From: Thalassia testudinum
Lineage: Eukaryota > Streptophyta > Magnoliopsida > Alismatales > Hydrocharitaceae
Direction: 5' to 3'
Assembly (NCBI GenBank): GCA_037157565.1
Contig: JAZHRO010000012.1
Location: forward strand, 2,320,501-2,384,500
DNA length: 64,000 bases
In this document: in pieces, positions 1 to 12,187 of the stretch
How the letters are laid out: each line of letters opens with the position of its first letter
Numbering within the stretch: position 1 is the first letter of the stretch
Notes under the pieces: generated by a model
What the model saw: the letters and a program-made list of their open reading frames with translations, nothing else
Told to the model about the DNA's origin: nothing
Databases searched by the model: none
Program-made: the position numbers and the translations under genes

Positions 1-1408
1 AGCTTCCTTGGCAAACCCTAAAGTAGGGGGGCATGCCAAGGCTCTCCTCCAAGGTGGTGTGGACCACCTCTACGCTCTCCTCCAAGGATGGTTGTATACC
101 AACCTCAAGACCTCCTCCAAGGGTCTTCCTTGCTTGGCTTCTCCTTTGGCTGGTGAGGGCACAAGAGAGAAGGGAAGAGGGGAAGGCACCAAGGGGACAG
201 AGTGTCCCCTTAATCTTCTTCTCCTCTCTTGGCCATGAGCTATAGGTGGAATATAAGAGGTATTTTGCTAGCCAAGGATGAAGTGTATGGTGGCGGGTGT
301 TAGTCTTTTTATAGGGTAGGATGGGGGGTTGAGGTGGCTCTTGAGATGGATGGCTAAGATGGGAAGATGAGGGTTGTTAGGTGATCCTAGGGCTAAGGGG
401 ATTTGGCACCACCTAAGGGATGTAAGGGGGGTAGTTATGGTCGGCCAAGTGACACCTAAAAGTGGCGCCAACCATGGAAGGGTGCCTTGGGTTGGCGCCA
501 ACTTGAAGGCTTCCAGAAGGGGGGGTGAGGTGGATGGTGGATGTGGCTTGGAAAGGGTATGTGTAGGGTGGATATGAGAGGTGAAGTTGGTGCCAAAGAG
601 AGGGTAGTTAGGGTGGTTTTAGCGCCAACATCTTGGTGCCTTTTGGTGGTGATTGAGGGGTGAAGGATGGTGAAGAAGGTGGCGCCAACTTTGAGTAGAG
701 GTGGAGCTAGCTAGGTGGTCTTGAGTTCATCTAGTAAATGGAGCTAGCTAGGGTTAAGTTATAGGTTGTGGATGGCAAAAGAGCTGGATGCTAGCTAAGC
801 TAAGTTAAGCTAAGCTAGCTTAGCTAGTTATGGAGTAGAGGAGTAGGCAATGAGAGCTAGGGCTTGAGGAGAGGAGCTGGATATGAAGAGTCTAGAGCCG
901 AGTGGAGCTGGATGCAGCTAGACTTGAGTTGAGGTGAACTCTAGTCAACTCAGCTGAGCTAGCTAAAGCTCCCTATGAACTAAAGGTCGCTGAGATGAGC
1001 TAGACTCAGCTAAGTTGAGCAAGATTTGAGCTGACCTGAGCTAGGGTGAGCTGGGATGAGCTCTCTTGAGCTATCATTCAGCTGAGATGAGCTGAATGAA
1101 GCTAGGATGAGCTAACCCTAGTCCAAGTGAGCTGGAATACAGCTATGGTGAGTTGGATCAAGCTGAGTTCCAGCTAGTCTGAGCTTCTTCTTCACTAGTT
1201 GCCTTCGTGAGTGCTAGGGTTTTGGAGTTCTAACAATATGTAGATCCCTAATACTTACAAAAACATATCAAAAAACACAACAAAAAATGCGTTGCATGCC
1301 TAACCTATTTTATGCCAAAATGCAGCCCAAAAATCCGTTTGCAGAGCCAAATCCTAAGAGCTAGATTTGTTTTAGAGCCTAAGGATGATGATAAACTGAT
1401 GTTTATCA
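1..1408 (-). mobile_element. Family III LTR (B0), truncated by the window start
   Basis: This stretch matches the LTRs at 15174-17446 and 46672-48872 block for block: TCCTCCAAGG-rich leader, reverse TATA (306-313), GGCGCCAA-containing stretch, AGCT-rich U3 and the terminal TTTATCA at 1402-1408. Transcription would run on the minus strand, because the TATA reads TATAAAAA there. The right end abuts the leader of element F, so B0 appears to have inserted into F. Its left end and target duplication lie outside the window, so a solo LTR and a full element cannot be told apart. Short ORFs here are chance. Confidence 0.85.
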
Positions 1409-1846
1409 CCAGTTCCCTAGGTCGAAATCCTGGTTGTGTAGATAAAAATCAAGTCAGGTTATGTGCCTCAAATGTGGATGTATGTAGTGTGTATGTTGAT
1501 TTATCTCACGAGAAGTATCTTTTCTTTTTTTTTTTTAATATGCGAGAGAGATAAGTGCAGGTGATAAATAAGATAAAAAATTCTATCCTAGGGTTTATGC
1601 AAACACCTAAGTAGATTAGGTCTTGGTTGTGAATGTGGCGTAGGTGAACTAATGGGGGGGAAATGTGGGGGCACTTATAGATTACTCTACCTACACTTTA
1701 CTCCAGTCTACCACACTTGGATCTCCTTACTAGGGTACTTGCAAGGTAGTAAATTAGAGGCAAGCGGGGTTAATAATAAGTAAATGCAAAGAAACATGGA
1801 AAACAAGAACGCAAATTCCGTTGCCTCCACGGCAACAATGCCAAAA
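1409..1846 (-). mobile_element. Element F leader fragment (family I)
   Basis: Read on the minus strand, this is the start of a family I internal region directly after an LTR. It contains a stretch related to the leader of element C at 23100-23400 (GGAGTAAAGTG, then a C-rich run). The splice-donor-like GTAAGT seen in A and C is ATAAGT here. No coding sequence is left, because B0 cuts the element at 1408. Confidence 0.7.
1827..1843 (-). other. Primer-binding site of element F, degraded
   Basis: On the minus strand this reads TGGCATTGTTGCCGTGG, four differences from the tRNA-Asp-type PBS TGGCGCCGTTGCCGGGG found intact in element C. It starts 3 bp from the LTR end at 1847, the same spacing as in A and C. 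Confidence 0.75.
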
Positions 1847-2831
1847 TGATGAACGAGTTTTGGCAAAGTAAAATCAAGGTTAGGAGAAACCCATCATTGT
1901 AGTTTGCAAAACACGTTATCAAATACAATTTTTAACTAAAACTCCAAGGGAGTCCTAGGTCGAATATAGGGAGGCGACGTTTACTTTCATGGAAATCCGT
2001 GCTTCATTTTGTTTCTTTTTGAGGTTTTAGGGTTTTGTTAGTTTTTTCTTTTTGTTTTTATAAAAGAAGCTAACAAGATAATTCCCAAGAGAGATGGAAA
2101 CAAATCTGATATATCATGTAAATGTTTATTACAATATGCTAAGAAAACATAAAAGAGATAGGGGTGAGAAGAAATCTCCCGAATCTGCTGTTCAGCGAGA
2201 TGACGGCGCTTAGTGGAAGCTTGGATGGAGGTGAGATGCAGGACGACGGAGGTGAGATGTAGGAGGACGTCGGGTAGAGGAATGCTTCACCATGGCTCTG
2301 GAATGGAGGTGAAGAGACGGAGGCGATCTTCTACCGGAATGGAGGTGGGAGGATGGCTCCAAGGTTTTCTATGAAGGTGGTGAGATGGAGGACGAATATT
2401 TGGTGGGATTTAGGATCGTTACACTAATAGGAGGCCTTTCGAGCTTGGGACTAAGCTCTATGGGAGCTTTGGTAGGCTACTAGAGCTTAGGAGTAGGTGG
2501 GAGTAGAGTAGGTAGAGATGGTTTGGAAGGGAAGGGGTCATGGTGTTTATATAGTGGTGGAATGGAGGTGGTTTGCGCGCATGGGTCTTCAGCAACATTT
2601 AAAACGTCACTAGAGACCTGTCGGTGGTGTCGCTAAACATTCAAGCGCCTTGGCTGGCATGAAGAGGTGTAGCTGTAGCTGGCATAGTGCGAAGAAATCA
2701 TCAGTCGTTGGATCGGGTGCAAATGGATGAGATCGCGAGGAGGTTACGCGCGTTGAGGAGATTTGAATTCCACCCCCACTGGCAAGGGTGCATCTTCACC
2801 GTCCAATTCTGATCGCGTGGCTGAGGAGTGC
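1847..2831 (-). mobile_element. Element F 5' LTR, U5-R and part of U3
   Basis: A family I LTR on the minus strand, ending next to the degraded PBS. A TATA-like CTATATAAAC lies near 2548-2558 on the minus strand. Just upstream of it is TAGTGACGTTTTAAA, a relic of the hairpin conserved in the LTRs of A and C. The LTR is cut at the AGTGC target duplication (2827-2831) by a family II solo LTR and resumes at 9552. Confidence 0.7.
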
Positions 2832-3753
2832 TGAAAAGATGATTTTCGCTTTCGTTGTTTCACACATAAAATGATGCATCGTTTTAGTATCAAAGTGGTG
2901 GAAAATCGCTTAACAAAATAATTAAAATAAACCACTCAAGAAGAGTGGGTCGTATCCACAGGGAGGCACTGGCCTATTAAAACCCGCACTAGTCTTAAAC
3001 AAATGTTCGTAATTAATTTCACCAAGAAATCGAGCCAAATCTGCCTTTAGATTAAGAAAACAATTGCTAATGCTGGAATAGCAATTATGAGAAAGAAGGA
3101 AGCTCTTTGCATAAACTCACCATAATATTTAATTAATAAATGCAAAAATAACTCTTTGGCGATGGCATTCTTTGTAAAAACTAATTCAACATAAAACAAA
3201 GCACTTCCTTTGGATGCTCTCCACGCATGGAGGAGAGGATGGCCGTTGGCTAGGCGGTCGTCGGAGGTAGCTGCTGGCAGGCCGCTTCTTTTGATGGTGG
3301 TGGCAAGTCGCAAGGTGGCCGGAGGTGGTTGGACGGAGCGGCCGAGGATATGGGTTCCGACAGTGTTTCTTCCTGCTGCTTGCTGCATGTGATGAGAGGA
3401 AGAGGTGGCAGTGGCTGCGTGCTGCTGCAGGAATGCACGCGTGCGTGGAGGTCAGTGGTGCACGGAGATGGAATAGTGAGGAGTAGCCGGTGGGGCTCCT
3501 CTGTTGCTACTGGAGTAGCAGCTTAGACTGGCTGCAGGCGTTGCTGCGACTGGTCGTGGAAGGAGAGGCGGTGCATGGGAGTTGCTAGGTGCACGTGTGT
3601 GAGCTGTTGCAGCTTGCAGCTATTCTGCGAGCATCGCACGTGGTGCGTGAGGAGGTGAAGTAGCGGTTGGGTGTGAGTAGGAGTGGCTCGTGCGCTATGT
3701 TGTTGGTGGCAATGTGTGAGGGGAGGAGGTCAGGAGCACGCACAGGTGGTAGG
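2832..3753 (-). mobile_element. Family II solo LTR, U5-side half
   Basis: On the minus strand this matches the second half of element E's LTR. Shared blocks include the stretch around TATGGTGAGTTTATGCAAAG and the one around GGATACGACCCACTC and GTTAAGCGA (E: 41150-41450). The remaining half is at 8672-9551. Target duplication AGTGC (2827-2831) is repeated at 9552-9556, so the two halves are one LTR split by a later insertion. No internal region is present, so this is a solo LTR. The sequence is well diverged from E. Confidence 0.75.
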
Positions 3754-6599
3754 TGATGAGTGGCTACTCATCATAGCTAAAAAGCTGAAGTTAAGCTAGA
3801 CACTGAGTAAAACAACATCAAATTAACAGATAAAAAGGGTTAAGTGTGGGAATTAAAGAAAAAGACCTAAAACCTTTACTCTGTGTTAAAATTTCATAAT
3901 TAGGTCACAAAATGAGATATTTTGAAAGCAAAGGACAAATGGTGATCCATGCATTAATTGAACACATAAATAAGTTTGAAAGGCCAAATCAAAAGTATAA
4001 TTAATGTCTTAAATGTTCAATTAAGTACATATAAAAATTTGAAGGCATTTGGACATCATTTAGGCTATGTAATATGTAGTTTACACTTAGGTCCTTCATG
4101 CATTACATTCTTGTCTTTAAAATTCCCTTTTTGGACCTACTTGTAAACCGCTGGGACCCCTTTGAAAGGCTGCAAGGTCCATCCTGTTGCAATTCTCTTC
4201 ACTTATGGGCCTGCACGTAAATTTTCTACCCCTTCACGCAGGGGTCTTCCCTGCAATTTTCCCAACATTTCAAAGATCGGCCTGTAGCTCTTCTCATGCA
4301 CTGAAGCGTGTGAAGAACATGGCAGATCTCGACCGTCCGTTGCTTCTCGCGATTTCGATCTGCGATTGGATTTGAATAGAAGCTTCGCGTGAATCAGCAC
4401 GTGCGCTCACCCCTCTCCCCAGATCCCATCTGACAGTCAGATTTTGAGATTGGCTCGCCACGCGCTCCTCTCCTCTCATCCCCGCTGCCGGTTGCCTCAT
4501 CGGTTATCCTCACCCACGCGGTGATCTAAGCCACTGAGTTTGCTAGTTAAGCACCTCAGTGGTCGCGTGTGCAAAGGATCGCTCCCTCCTACATCTCTTA
4601 GCGATCGTTCGTGCACTCCAGTTCCTCCTCCCCATCAATCCTTTGATTCCACAGCCACCGGCTGTGAAATCGCCGCCTTCTTCTAGACCTCCTCGTCGCT
4701 AAGGACCTCGTAGCACCTGAGGACGACCCTGGAGCCTCACTAGCAGACTCTTCCCTCCGCTAGAGTCATCTTCCTCCCTTCTTCCTCAGCCACCGGCTAA
4801 GGACCCATAGGTCCCATTCTTCCTGTTAGAGTAGATTTATCATTCTGCAAATTAGTTGTAGCTGTAGTTAAGTAGGTTTAGAGTAGAATTAATGTAATTT
4901 GTAGTGTGTAATTTCGCTGTTATGATAGAGTAGCTGTAGCAGTAGATTTAGACTATAATTTCCCCCCCTCACCTCCTCTGATCATTCCAGATCAGAGGGG
5001 AAGGTTTCACACAGTCATGATCACAAATTCTCTCCCTCTCCATATTTTCATATTCGCTTCTGATTTCCATGACTTGTTTCTCGCATTTCACCCATGCATT
5101 CAGACCTAATTTCAAATCTGATTGGTTTTTAACCTCAGATCTGAAATTGGCATCAAAAAGCACATAGGGGGGCTTCCCATTCACCTCACCTTTGTTTACA
5201 AAAGCCCCTGGTCTGAGCTTGAAGTAATTAGTTTGTTGGATTTTTCTTTAACTTGGATTTCAAGGATTTTCACTCAATTGGGTTTTGACTATTTTGATCT
5301 GACAAATTGAAAAAATTCTGATTTTTGTTCATTGTTTGGCAAGGAATCTGAGATGTTTCTGATGTCAGAATTCATCTCAGAAGAGCCATATTCTGATCTG
5401 AGTTTTATGAGGGTTTTAATGCATTGAATGCAAGATAGAACTAAGGAAAATCACTGTGGTGATTTGAAGTTTTATCTTGTATCCATGAGTTTGTGTTGGA
5501 TGAAAGCATTGATGATTTCCTAACCTACGGAGTTCTCAATACTCCTTAAGGTTTCAGAACCTGGGATTTGAATTAGGGATTTTAATCGATTGATTTAACT
5601 CTTTCTACATGCTGTCTATAGCATTAGGAAGAGTTAGATCAGTGTTTTTGTTGATTTAATCTGATGTGAATTTATTGATAAGGGTTCTTGCATTTGAATT
5701 GGGATATTCAGTGTTTTTAATGAGAAGTGAAACCCTTGTCAGATGGGGTTGAGAGAGTATTCTTTTTTTCTAGTTTGGATTTATGATTTTAATCCCAGAG
5801 GTCACAGCAAATTGCTGCACTTTGCAGCTACATTCTTCTCTCCTAAATCTGATTTCATCCCAAATGGACTAACTGCAGCAGCAGTTAAACCATCTGGAAT
5901 CAGATCTGAGTTGCTGCAGGGTTGGTATGTAGAATCCATGCTGCTACTGTCTGATTGTCTTAAATTGTAGCGGATAGAATCTGATTTAAAACCCTGTAGA
6001 GTGTATTTTGAACATAGCTGACATATAGTTGTATTTTATTCCTTGTGTATACAAGCTTCCCTGTATAAATAATTGAATTTTAATTTCTGTGAATGCTTGT
6101 TATATCTCTTCTAAATGTTGTCAGCTAGTTCAGTTTAGAGCTAACTATCCAACACATGACTTAAAGGGAATATAAATTGAGGAATGTATTAAAATGGGTA
6201 AAATACTTTCCAGATTTCATGCTGAATGAAAATAAGGTAGTCAATGCCTTTTCACATCTTTTAAGACCCATCCTAAGCCTTTAGGATCCCTTAGAAATCT
6301 GTTGAAAGGCATAGGTTGGATGATATTTAAAATTCAATAAAAATCAGTAAAAATTCTAAAAAAATTAAAATAAAATTGTCTGATCGAAGATCAGAAAGTT
6401 TTCTAACCATATGCCAAGTTTCATGGTATGCAAAACCCTCGACTTGGTAGAATTTGCCAGTCGATGGATTTGTATACCGTGAAGCTTAATAATAAAAGTC
6501 ATATCTAAAAAAAACATCAAAAACACCTCTTTCTCCTCAACTAATTCTTCCCTTCTCATCTCTTATCTCTATAATATGTATAAAAACCATAAAAAGTGA

Positions 6600-7435
6600 A
6601 AAACTCCCAAAAGACCTAAAAAAAAATACTTTGTATATTAAGTATACTCTTATAAATATAAGCTTTATACTAGGTTATCTATGTAAATAAGTAGCATATG
6701 TATATAAACTGTACGAATAATTTATGTATATATGGCATACTGTAAATTAGGCATTTAAGTTAGATTATACTGTATATATATTAATTATGTAACTATTTAT
6801 TAATTAAACTAACTTATATGTATTTTTAGACTAAATAAATCAATAGATAGTATAAATAATAATATTAAGCTATAAAACTGTATATACATATGTATATGTA
6901 AATTATAAGTAAATAAAACCCTGTACCTTAATTTAATTCTTTATACATAATAAATAATGAATTTATTAAGTTAATAGCTAAGTTATTAGATTAAATTAGA
7001 TAAATTAGTAATTTAGAGTTATAATTAAGTTAACTGAATCTGTATACTTAGACTAATGTACTTTAAGTAATTTAAGCTAATTGAAGTATGTTTATATCTT
7101 ATTATATAATTTCAACTTAATTTATAAGTAAAATAGTTCAAATCTGTTATTTAAATGTAAATAGAACAGAAATTAATTCTGAAAAATATAATAAAAATGT
7201 TTATAAAATACTTATACATGTATACTAAATCTGTATAAGGTCAATTAGACCATATGATAGCTAATTTATAAGTAATTAAAGAATTAATCTTCAAAAGCAC
7301 TGTGTAAAAATTGTATACTTTAGTGAATTTATTTATATAGTAAATATAATTAAGTGTACAATTGTATAGTATTATATAAATATTTCATTTTCCCATAGTT
7401 TATTTTTATTTTAAAATAAATTATGGCCCTCGAAT
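6600..7435. other. Very AT-rich tract
   Basis: About 830 bp made almost only of A and T, with no ORFs. A matching AT-rich tract lies at 32490-33330 in the inverted related repeat, so the tract belongs to that repeat rather than to local drift. Confidence 0.6.
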
Positions 7436-7662
7436 TGAGGGCCAAAATCACCTTTGGCGAGCAGCCGCGCGCATTTTCAATGTAGATGCGGCGCTCGAAT
7501 AGCGCCACATCGTGAGCTGCAAAGTGCGCGCTATTATATAAATATAATTTGTTATATTATGGCGTAGTCGTCACGAGCGCTGGGCGCCCGAAACAACGAA
7601 GCCTTATATCTTCCGAGCATGAACTTGAGCATTTGAATGAGCATGTGGGGCCGGGGGCCCGG

Positions 7663-7685
7663 GTGTGTGTGTGTGTGTGTGTGTG
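7663..7685. repeat. (GT)n microsatellite
   Basis: An uninterrupted GT dinucleotide run of about 23 bp after a G/C-rich stretch. Confidence 0.95.
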
Positions 7686-8020
7686 CGCAGGTTGAGAAAG
7701 CCCATGTTCTGAGCTTGATAAAATAGAATTAAGCAGCCTAATGACAATTAGGGTGCGCTTAGTAGAGGTTTGGTCCCACCCTCTGGGTGCTGTGTATCCC
7801 TCAAAAAGCATGCCCGCAAATTAAACAAATTTTTGATTAATTAAGAGGACTAGTGACAGTAGCTAATCACATATACGCCGCAGTGTGTGAAGACTGTTAA
7901 CGCAGAATAAAACAAAGAAGAATAAGAATAACAGAAGAAGAGTAGTGTGGAATGCGAGAGAGAGAGAATATGTAAATATGTATAGTGTAATCAGAGAGAG
8001 AATACAGATATAAAGGACTA

Positions 8021-8041
8021 ATATATATATATATATATATG
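8021..8041. repeat. (TA)n microsatellite
   Basis: An uninterrupted AT dinucleotide run of about 20 bp. Confidence 0.9.
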
Positions 8042-8671
8042 TATATGTAGTATAGCCAATTACTTTTATGTAAAAAAATTCATACATTTACTAACTGAAT
8101 AAAACGTCGCCATAATCATCGCTACAGACCCTGGTTTACCTCTTTAAGTTTGTACATAGTATTTTCTGGGGTCTAGCGACGTTTACATCTGTCACTATAG
8201 CTATTGTATGTGTTACTGTAGGTGTCAGATTAGTAAGTTAAATTAGTATACTATGTAATCTTAGTTGGTAGTGTACTTTCATGTAAGTATTAATAATATA
8301 ACTTATAAAGAGATAGTTTAGAATATAGTGATGAAGTGTTTGGTGCTTGTTTATAGTTAGTTTTTGCAAGCATTTTGATTAATTCTTTGTGAGCAGTCAA
8401 ACCAAGTCTTCATTCATTCTTTCTTTATTAGATGTAAAACTTCTTTTTGGAATTAAAGGATAATTTTGAGATTAGAGAGCGATGTAAATCAATAATTACC
8501 TCCCAGTGAATGACCTGGAATAAAACCAGTAAAAATTAGGTAAGTAAATAATAATGGTCGTAATAATGATTGGTATTCCATACAATCCACTACAATGACA
8601 CTAATGGTATTTTCATCCATCAATACACCATACACCATGCATCATTATGAGAACGAGACATCATTAGTAGG

Positions 8672-9551
8672 TAGCATACGGTGGCGTGCACGAGGTGAGT
8701 GGCGACTGGTGGCTGCAACGATCGTTGGCCACTTGAGTGATGCGAGGTTGGTGAAGGTGGTGCGGCGAGGTGGTGGACGTGGTGCTGGTGGTTTGGGTTC
8801 TTTTCGGTGGATTAGAAACAGAGGAAAAAATGAAGATGATGAAGGTGGTGAGGGTGGATCTTTAGATGTCCGGGAACTTTCCCGAATGTCTTAACCTCGC
8901 ATGGATGGCGCGGGTGGTGGTTGCTGGTGTTGGTTGCTCGTGATGGTGGTGAAGAATGATAACTACGTGGCCTTCAGGCACACGCTCACGGTAAGTTGCT
9001 CAAGCCATTAAGGGCGTAGCGGTCTGTCACCCCGCCTGCCCACAGTGGTGTGGACTTATGCATGTGGTAGAGGCCGGCGGTGATGGAATGGAGGAGAGCT
9101 TGACTCTCAACGCAATAGTGGAGTGGGGTGGAGGCCTCCGGAGCTGAGTCGCTAGAGGTCTCTCCTTATGCAGTAGGAAGGTGGAGAGGGAGATGGAGGG
9201 TCGTACATTGACCATCAATGCAAGATCTGCATTCACGACTCGACAATGAAGCTAGTCCTACAGCTGTTGCAGGAAGAAAAGTTAATAAAATAAAATAATA
9301 AATCAAGGGTTATTTATCTATATGACCATAGAAGAAATGTTAAATCAAGCATATAATGCAACCTATTTTAATGCATGATATTCTAAATAAATTCTAAATG
9401 ATATTATCAATGCATGTAATGCATGAAATGCATGAAATAGGTAATTTTATGTTATCCTATTTACATATTAATGTATGCTATATAAATGTACAAGTTAACT
9501 TAATGTCTAGGTATTAAAATACATAACTAGCCCACAAATATGGGCTCATGA
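8672..9551 (-). mobile_element. Family II solo LTR, U3-side half
   Basis: Reverse-complemented, this follows the beginning of element E's LTR: a CATGAGCCC-type terminus at 9543-9551, the CATTAAGTTAAC and TGCATTACATGC blocks, a TATAGATAAATA-type box near 9310-9325 and the decayed palindrome at 8864-8891. It joins 2832-3753 to make one LTR with AGTGC duplications outside (2827-2831 and 9552-9556). Confidence 0.75.
8864..8891. repeat. Decayed family II palindrome
   Basis: A 28-bp imperfect inverted repeat (AGATGTCCGGGAA and its arm). It sits in the position of the perfect palindrome at 40384-40411 of element E. Confidence 0.75.
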
Positions 9552-10357
9552 AGTGCGCGCGGATCGTGCCCTCGCGCGATTATGAAGATTGGACGATAAC
9601 TGCTGCATCCGGTTGTCTTAAATGAGTGCTCCAGATGGAGCACGTCTACCTTGGCATGTGCCTATGCGTCAGTGCGTTGTGTCCGATCACGTGTGACTCA
9701 CCTCGATCGCTCAATCAAGATCAAGAGGTCCAATTTCTTCGAGCGTCACAACGATCGCAGCGAATTGCCACTTGAACTCGCGTCCTTCCTTTACTGGTCG
9801 GGCACGCTACCACTTGGCCAAGATACTTGATGGTTGTGTGGAGTGTTGTGTGGTCACGCGCCTCGATCGTTGGATGAAGATCCAATGGTCGAGATGAAGC
9901 CTTCGCTGCTGTGCATTAAAGGGGAGAACCGACCAATGTAGTGCATGTCTCAGCTGTTGGATTGAGATCCAACGGCTAGGATCGCTCCTTGTGTGAAGCT
10001 GGGGAGGTTGTGGCTCATGTAGGGTGGCCTGGATGGTGCCACGTGGCACCATTTGGGCCGTCCATCTCCTTCTTGTAGAGGGTGCTACGGATCTCTAATC
10101 GAGGTGATTTTCATGTTGACAGACTGTGATCGTCGCTCCGGATCCATCTGTACGGTCAAATCCTTTATCTGAAGCCCGTAAAGATGTCGCACTGCCTCCT
10201 AGCCATATAAAATGTTGGAATTAATATACAAAATACATAACTATCCTAAATGCAATGCAATGAATGTTATGCAATATTTAATGCTATGATATGTAATGCT
10301 AGGATTATGAACTGTCATAAATAAGCATTTTATCATGAATTCATACGTGTTTATATA
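9552..10357 (-). mobile_element. Element F LTR, remaining U3
   Basis: Minus-strand sequence related to the U3 of element C. It has the G-box palindrome (10033-10052), then blocks related to C's CGGATGTCGGATTGACTCG region and to ATGTTATGCAATATTTA near the LTR start. It continues the LTR interrupted at 2831. The outer end dissolves into a TA repeat near 10350-10365, so the terminus is approximate and no target duplication can be assigned. Confidence 0.65.
10033..10052. promoter_or_regulatory. G-box palindrome in the F U3
   Basis: A perfect 20-bp palindrome with core GGTGCCACGTGGCACC. C has GGCGCCACGTGGCGCC at the same place, so both arms changed together. CACGTG is the plant G-box core bound by bZIP and bHLH factors. 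Use here is inferred. Confidence 0.6.
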
Positions 10358-10994
10358 TATATATACTCTACGTAACTTAATAACATTTAACACTTAACAC
10401 TAAACGCTCACATACATGCCTAACACACTTATATATTAAATGCTTATATATTATATATATACACACACTTAAGTTAAACACTTAAGTTAAACACTTGATT
10501 ATGGCCCAAAAAGTTTGGTGGTTTTTTGCATAGCTTAACGGCTGATGTGCATACATCTGATTAACTTAAAATGTCTATTAATGCATGTTCCTGGTGTCAC
10601 ATTAGCATCATACATTGTAAATAGTGCATAACATACATAATCATGCATTTAGATCAAGTTGTATAAATTGTACATTAATTATCTCCTTTTTATGGTTAGG
10701 GATAGGGCGACTTTTTATCGGGACCTCAGATCGAAGATCCAACTGTACAAATCTGATCAGGGCGACGATTGGAGTTCAACGACTCCATGATCGCCCTAAT
10801 CGGACATCCGTAGCACCAGATAGAGATCGAAGAACCCTAAAGATCAAGGGCCAAGATGGTGTTAATCCATACCTTAGATGAAAAATCCAATCGCACAGAT
10901 GGAGTCGGATCGACGATCACAGCCTAACGGCGCAAAAATCGATCCAATCCGACACCCGTGGCACCATTTACAATACTTAGAAGATGGACGGCCA

Positions 10995-11018
10995 AGATGG
11001 CTCCACGTGATGCCATCT
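10995..11018. promoter_or_regulatory. Decayed G-box palindrome in the A 5' LTR
   Basis: An imperfect 24-bp palindrome AGATGG...CCATCT keeping the CACGTG core. The 3' LTR copy is at 30986-31009 with CATGTG in the core. C retains the perfect form at 24732-24755. Confidence 0.6.
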
Positions 11019-11464
11019 CAGCCACCCGACCAGCCCCAAGGACCCGCCTATGCCTTTCCTCTTCATCCGATCGATGATCTCCACCGTTGGATGCTCATCC
11101 AACGGCTGCAGACCCGTGCGCTCGAAATCACCGCGCGACACAAAGCCACTCATAGTGCAGCGGTCGAGCACGCTATGTGAGCGATTAAATGCGAGTTCGA
11201 GCCTACTGTGCCTCAAATTGAAGAGCGAGCGAAGGGGTGCACGAGCGAGCGGGGCTGCACGATGAGGATCAGATGGCGCTGAGCGAGCGATAGTGCCCAC
11301 GCGCGATCAAACACGCAGCGCTTACACGTGATCGCACGCGGGCATGGATGGTTCAAGGCATACGATCTCTTGATCGGACGGCTGATAACGCATGAACGTG
11401 CGCAGGAGGTTTGGGCAGAGAAGAGGAGCGGGTGCGCGCGGTGCGCACACACGTCGCACATGAC

Positions 11465-11502
11465 GGACCTTTAGTGACGTTTAAGTCCGTCACTAAAGGT
11501 CC
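11465..11502 (+). promoter_or_regulatory. U3 hairpin upstream of the TATA box
   Basis: Perfect 15-bp arms (GGACCTTTAGTGACG at 11465-11479 and its complement at 11488-11502) with an 8-nt centre, ending about 53 bp before the TATA. The 3' LTR has it at about 31468-31505, slightly decayed. C has a related hairpin at the same relative place. Confidence 0.75.
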
Positions 11503-11555
11503 CATATTAATGTTTTTCAAATTAATATGTCCAAAATGCCCCCACTCCTTGCAAC

Positions 11556-11563
11556 TATAAAAG
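11556..11563 (+). promoter_or_regulatory. TATA box, element A 5' LTR
   Basis: TATAAAAG, followed by GAGACCCCCTCC. The identical arrangement occurs in the 3' LTR (31561-31568) and in both LTRs of C. Confidence 0.8.
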
Positions 11564-12187
11564 GAGACCCCCTCCATATGAATTTCTCATCCCTTCTTTC
11601 TCTTCTCTCCCTCTCTAAAGCTCAAGAGAAGCTTATCCCACACCTAGGATGCTCCTCAAGAGCTAAAATCAATTTTTCGCCCCCATTCCGAAAGCGGATC
11701 CTGTAACGATGACAACGTGCTGCCTCGTTCCTGTTCCTCCTGCTTCGACCTCCTTCTTCCTGCTTCATTCCTCGTCTTCTAGGCATTGTCTCGTCCGACT
11801 CATCCTCCAAGTGATCGTCGAGGAGGATAACTTCTCTCTCCCATTCCTTTTCCCTGCTTTCTAGAGTAGAATTTTCCTGCTTTCTAGTGTAATTTCTCAC
11901 TTTCTTAGTTGTACAAACATTTTGTAACATCAAGTGAATGTTTTCTCTCTCTCTCTCTTTTATTATTTCTATTGATTCCAATTCATTGTAATTACTCCGC
12001 TTTTTAAACAAAAACACAAAAAAATATAATTACGAATTTTGATCTACGTAGCCTCCTTGAGTTCGACCTGGGATTTCTTTTTCGGTATAAATTTTATTTG
12101 TTGAACCCGAGTTCTTCGCTATTCGAACTACAACGACAGGTTTTCAAAACCAATTCCGATAGCGTAGTCCTCCGACGTTCAAAATTT

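Larger units (their letters stand above)
3754..8666. mobile_element. Unidentified 4.9 kb insertion inside the family II LTR
   Basis: This segment separates the two halves of the solo LTR and is flanked by GTAGG (3749-3753 and 8667-8671). It begins TGATGAGTGGC. The right terminus is less clear, so the boundary is provisional. In order it holds an AT-rich start, a GC-richer block near 4190-4830, T-rich unique-looking sequence to about 6400, a very AT-rich stretch (6600-7430) and microsatellites. No ORF resembles a known protein. The part from about 5500 to 7530 has an inverted, diverged relative at about 32390-34560. It could be a long solo LTR, a non-autonomous element or captured intergenic DNA. 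Confidence 0.45.
10543..12184 (+). mobile_element. Element A 5' LTR
   Basis: A 1642-bp LTR starting TGATGTGCATAC and ending GTTCAAAA, where the 3' LTR and element C have GTTCAACA. U3 holds a decayed G-box palindrome and a perfect hairpin. R starts downstream of the TATA at 11556. A CT-rich leader follows. The minus-strand ORF at 11622-12017 and others here are shadows. Confidence 0.93.

Noticed and set aside
3047..3388. 113-codon minus-strand ORF and overlapping small ORFs
   Set aside because: They lie in the U5-side half of a diverged solo LTR. They are not conserved in element E's LTR.
4187..5970. Possible host gene promoter and 5' exon
   Set aside because: The C-rich leader-like block and T-rich downstream sequence resemble a plant 5' UTR and intron, but there is no extended ORF, and the region is part of an insertion with a repeat relative elsewhere in the window.
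11622..12017. 131-codon minus-strand ORF
   Set aside because: It lies within the A 5' LTR, opposite to the transcribed leader. The 3' LTR copy is broken, and no family resemblance was seen.
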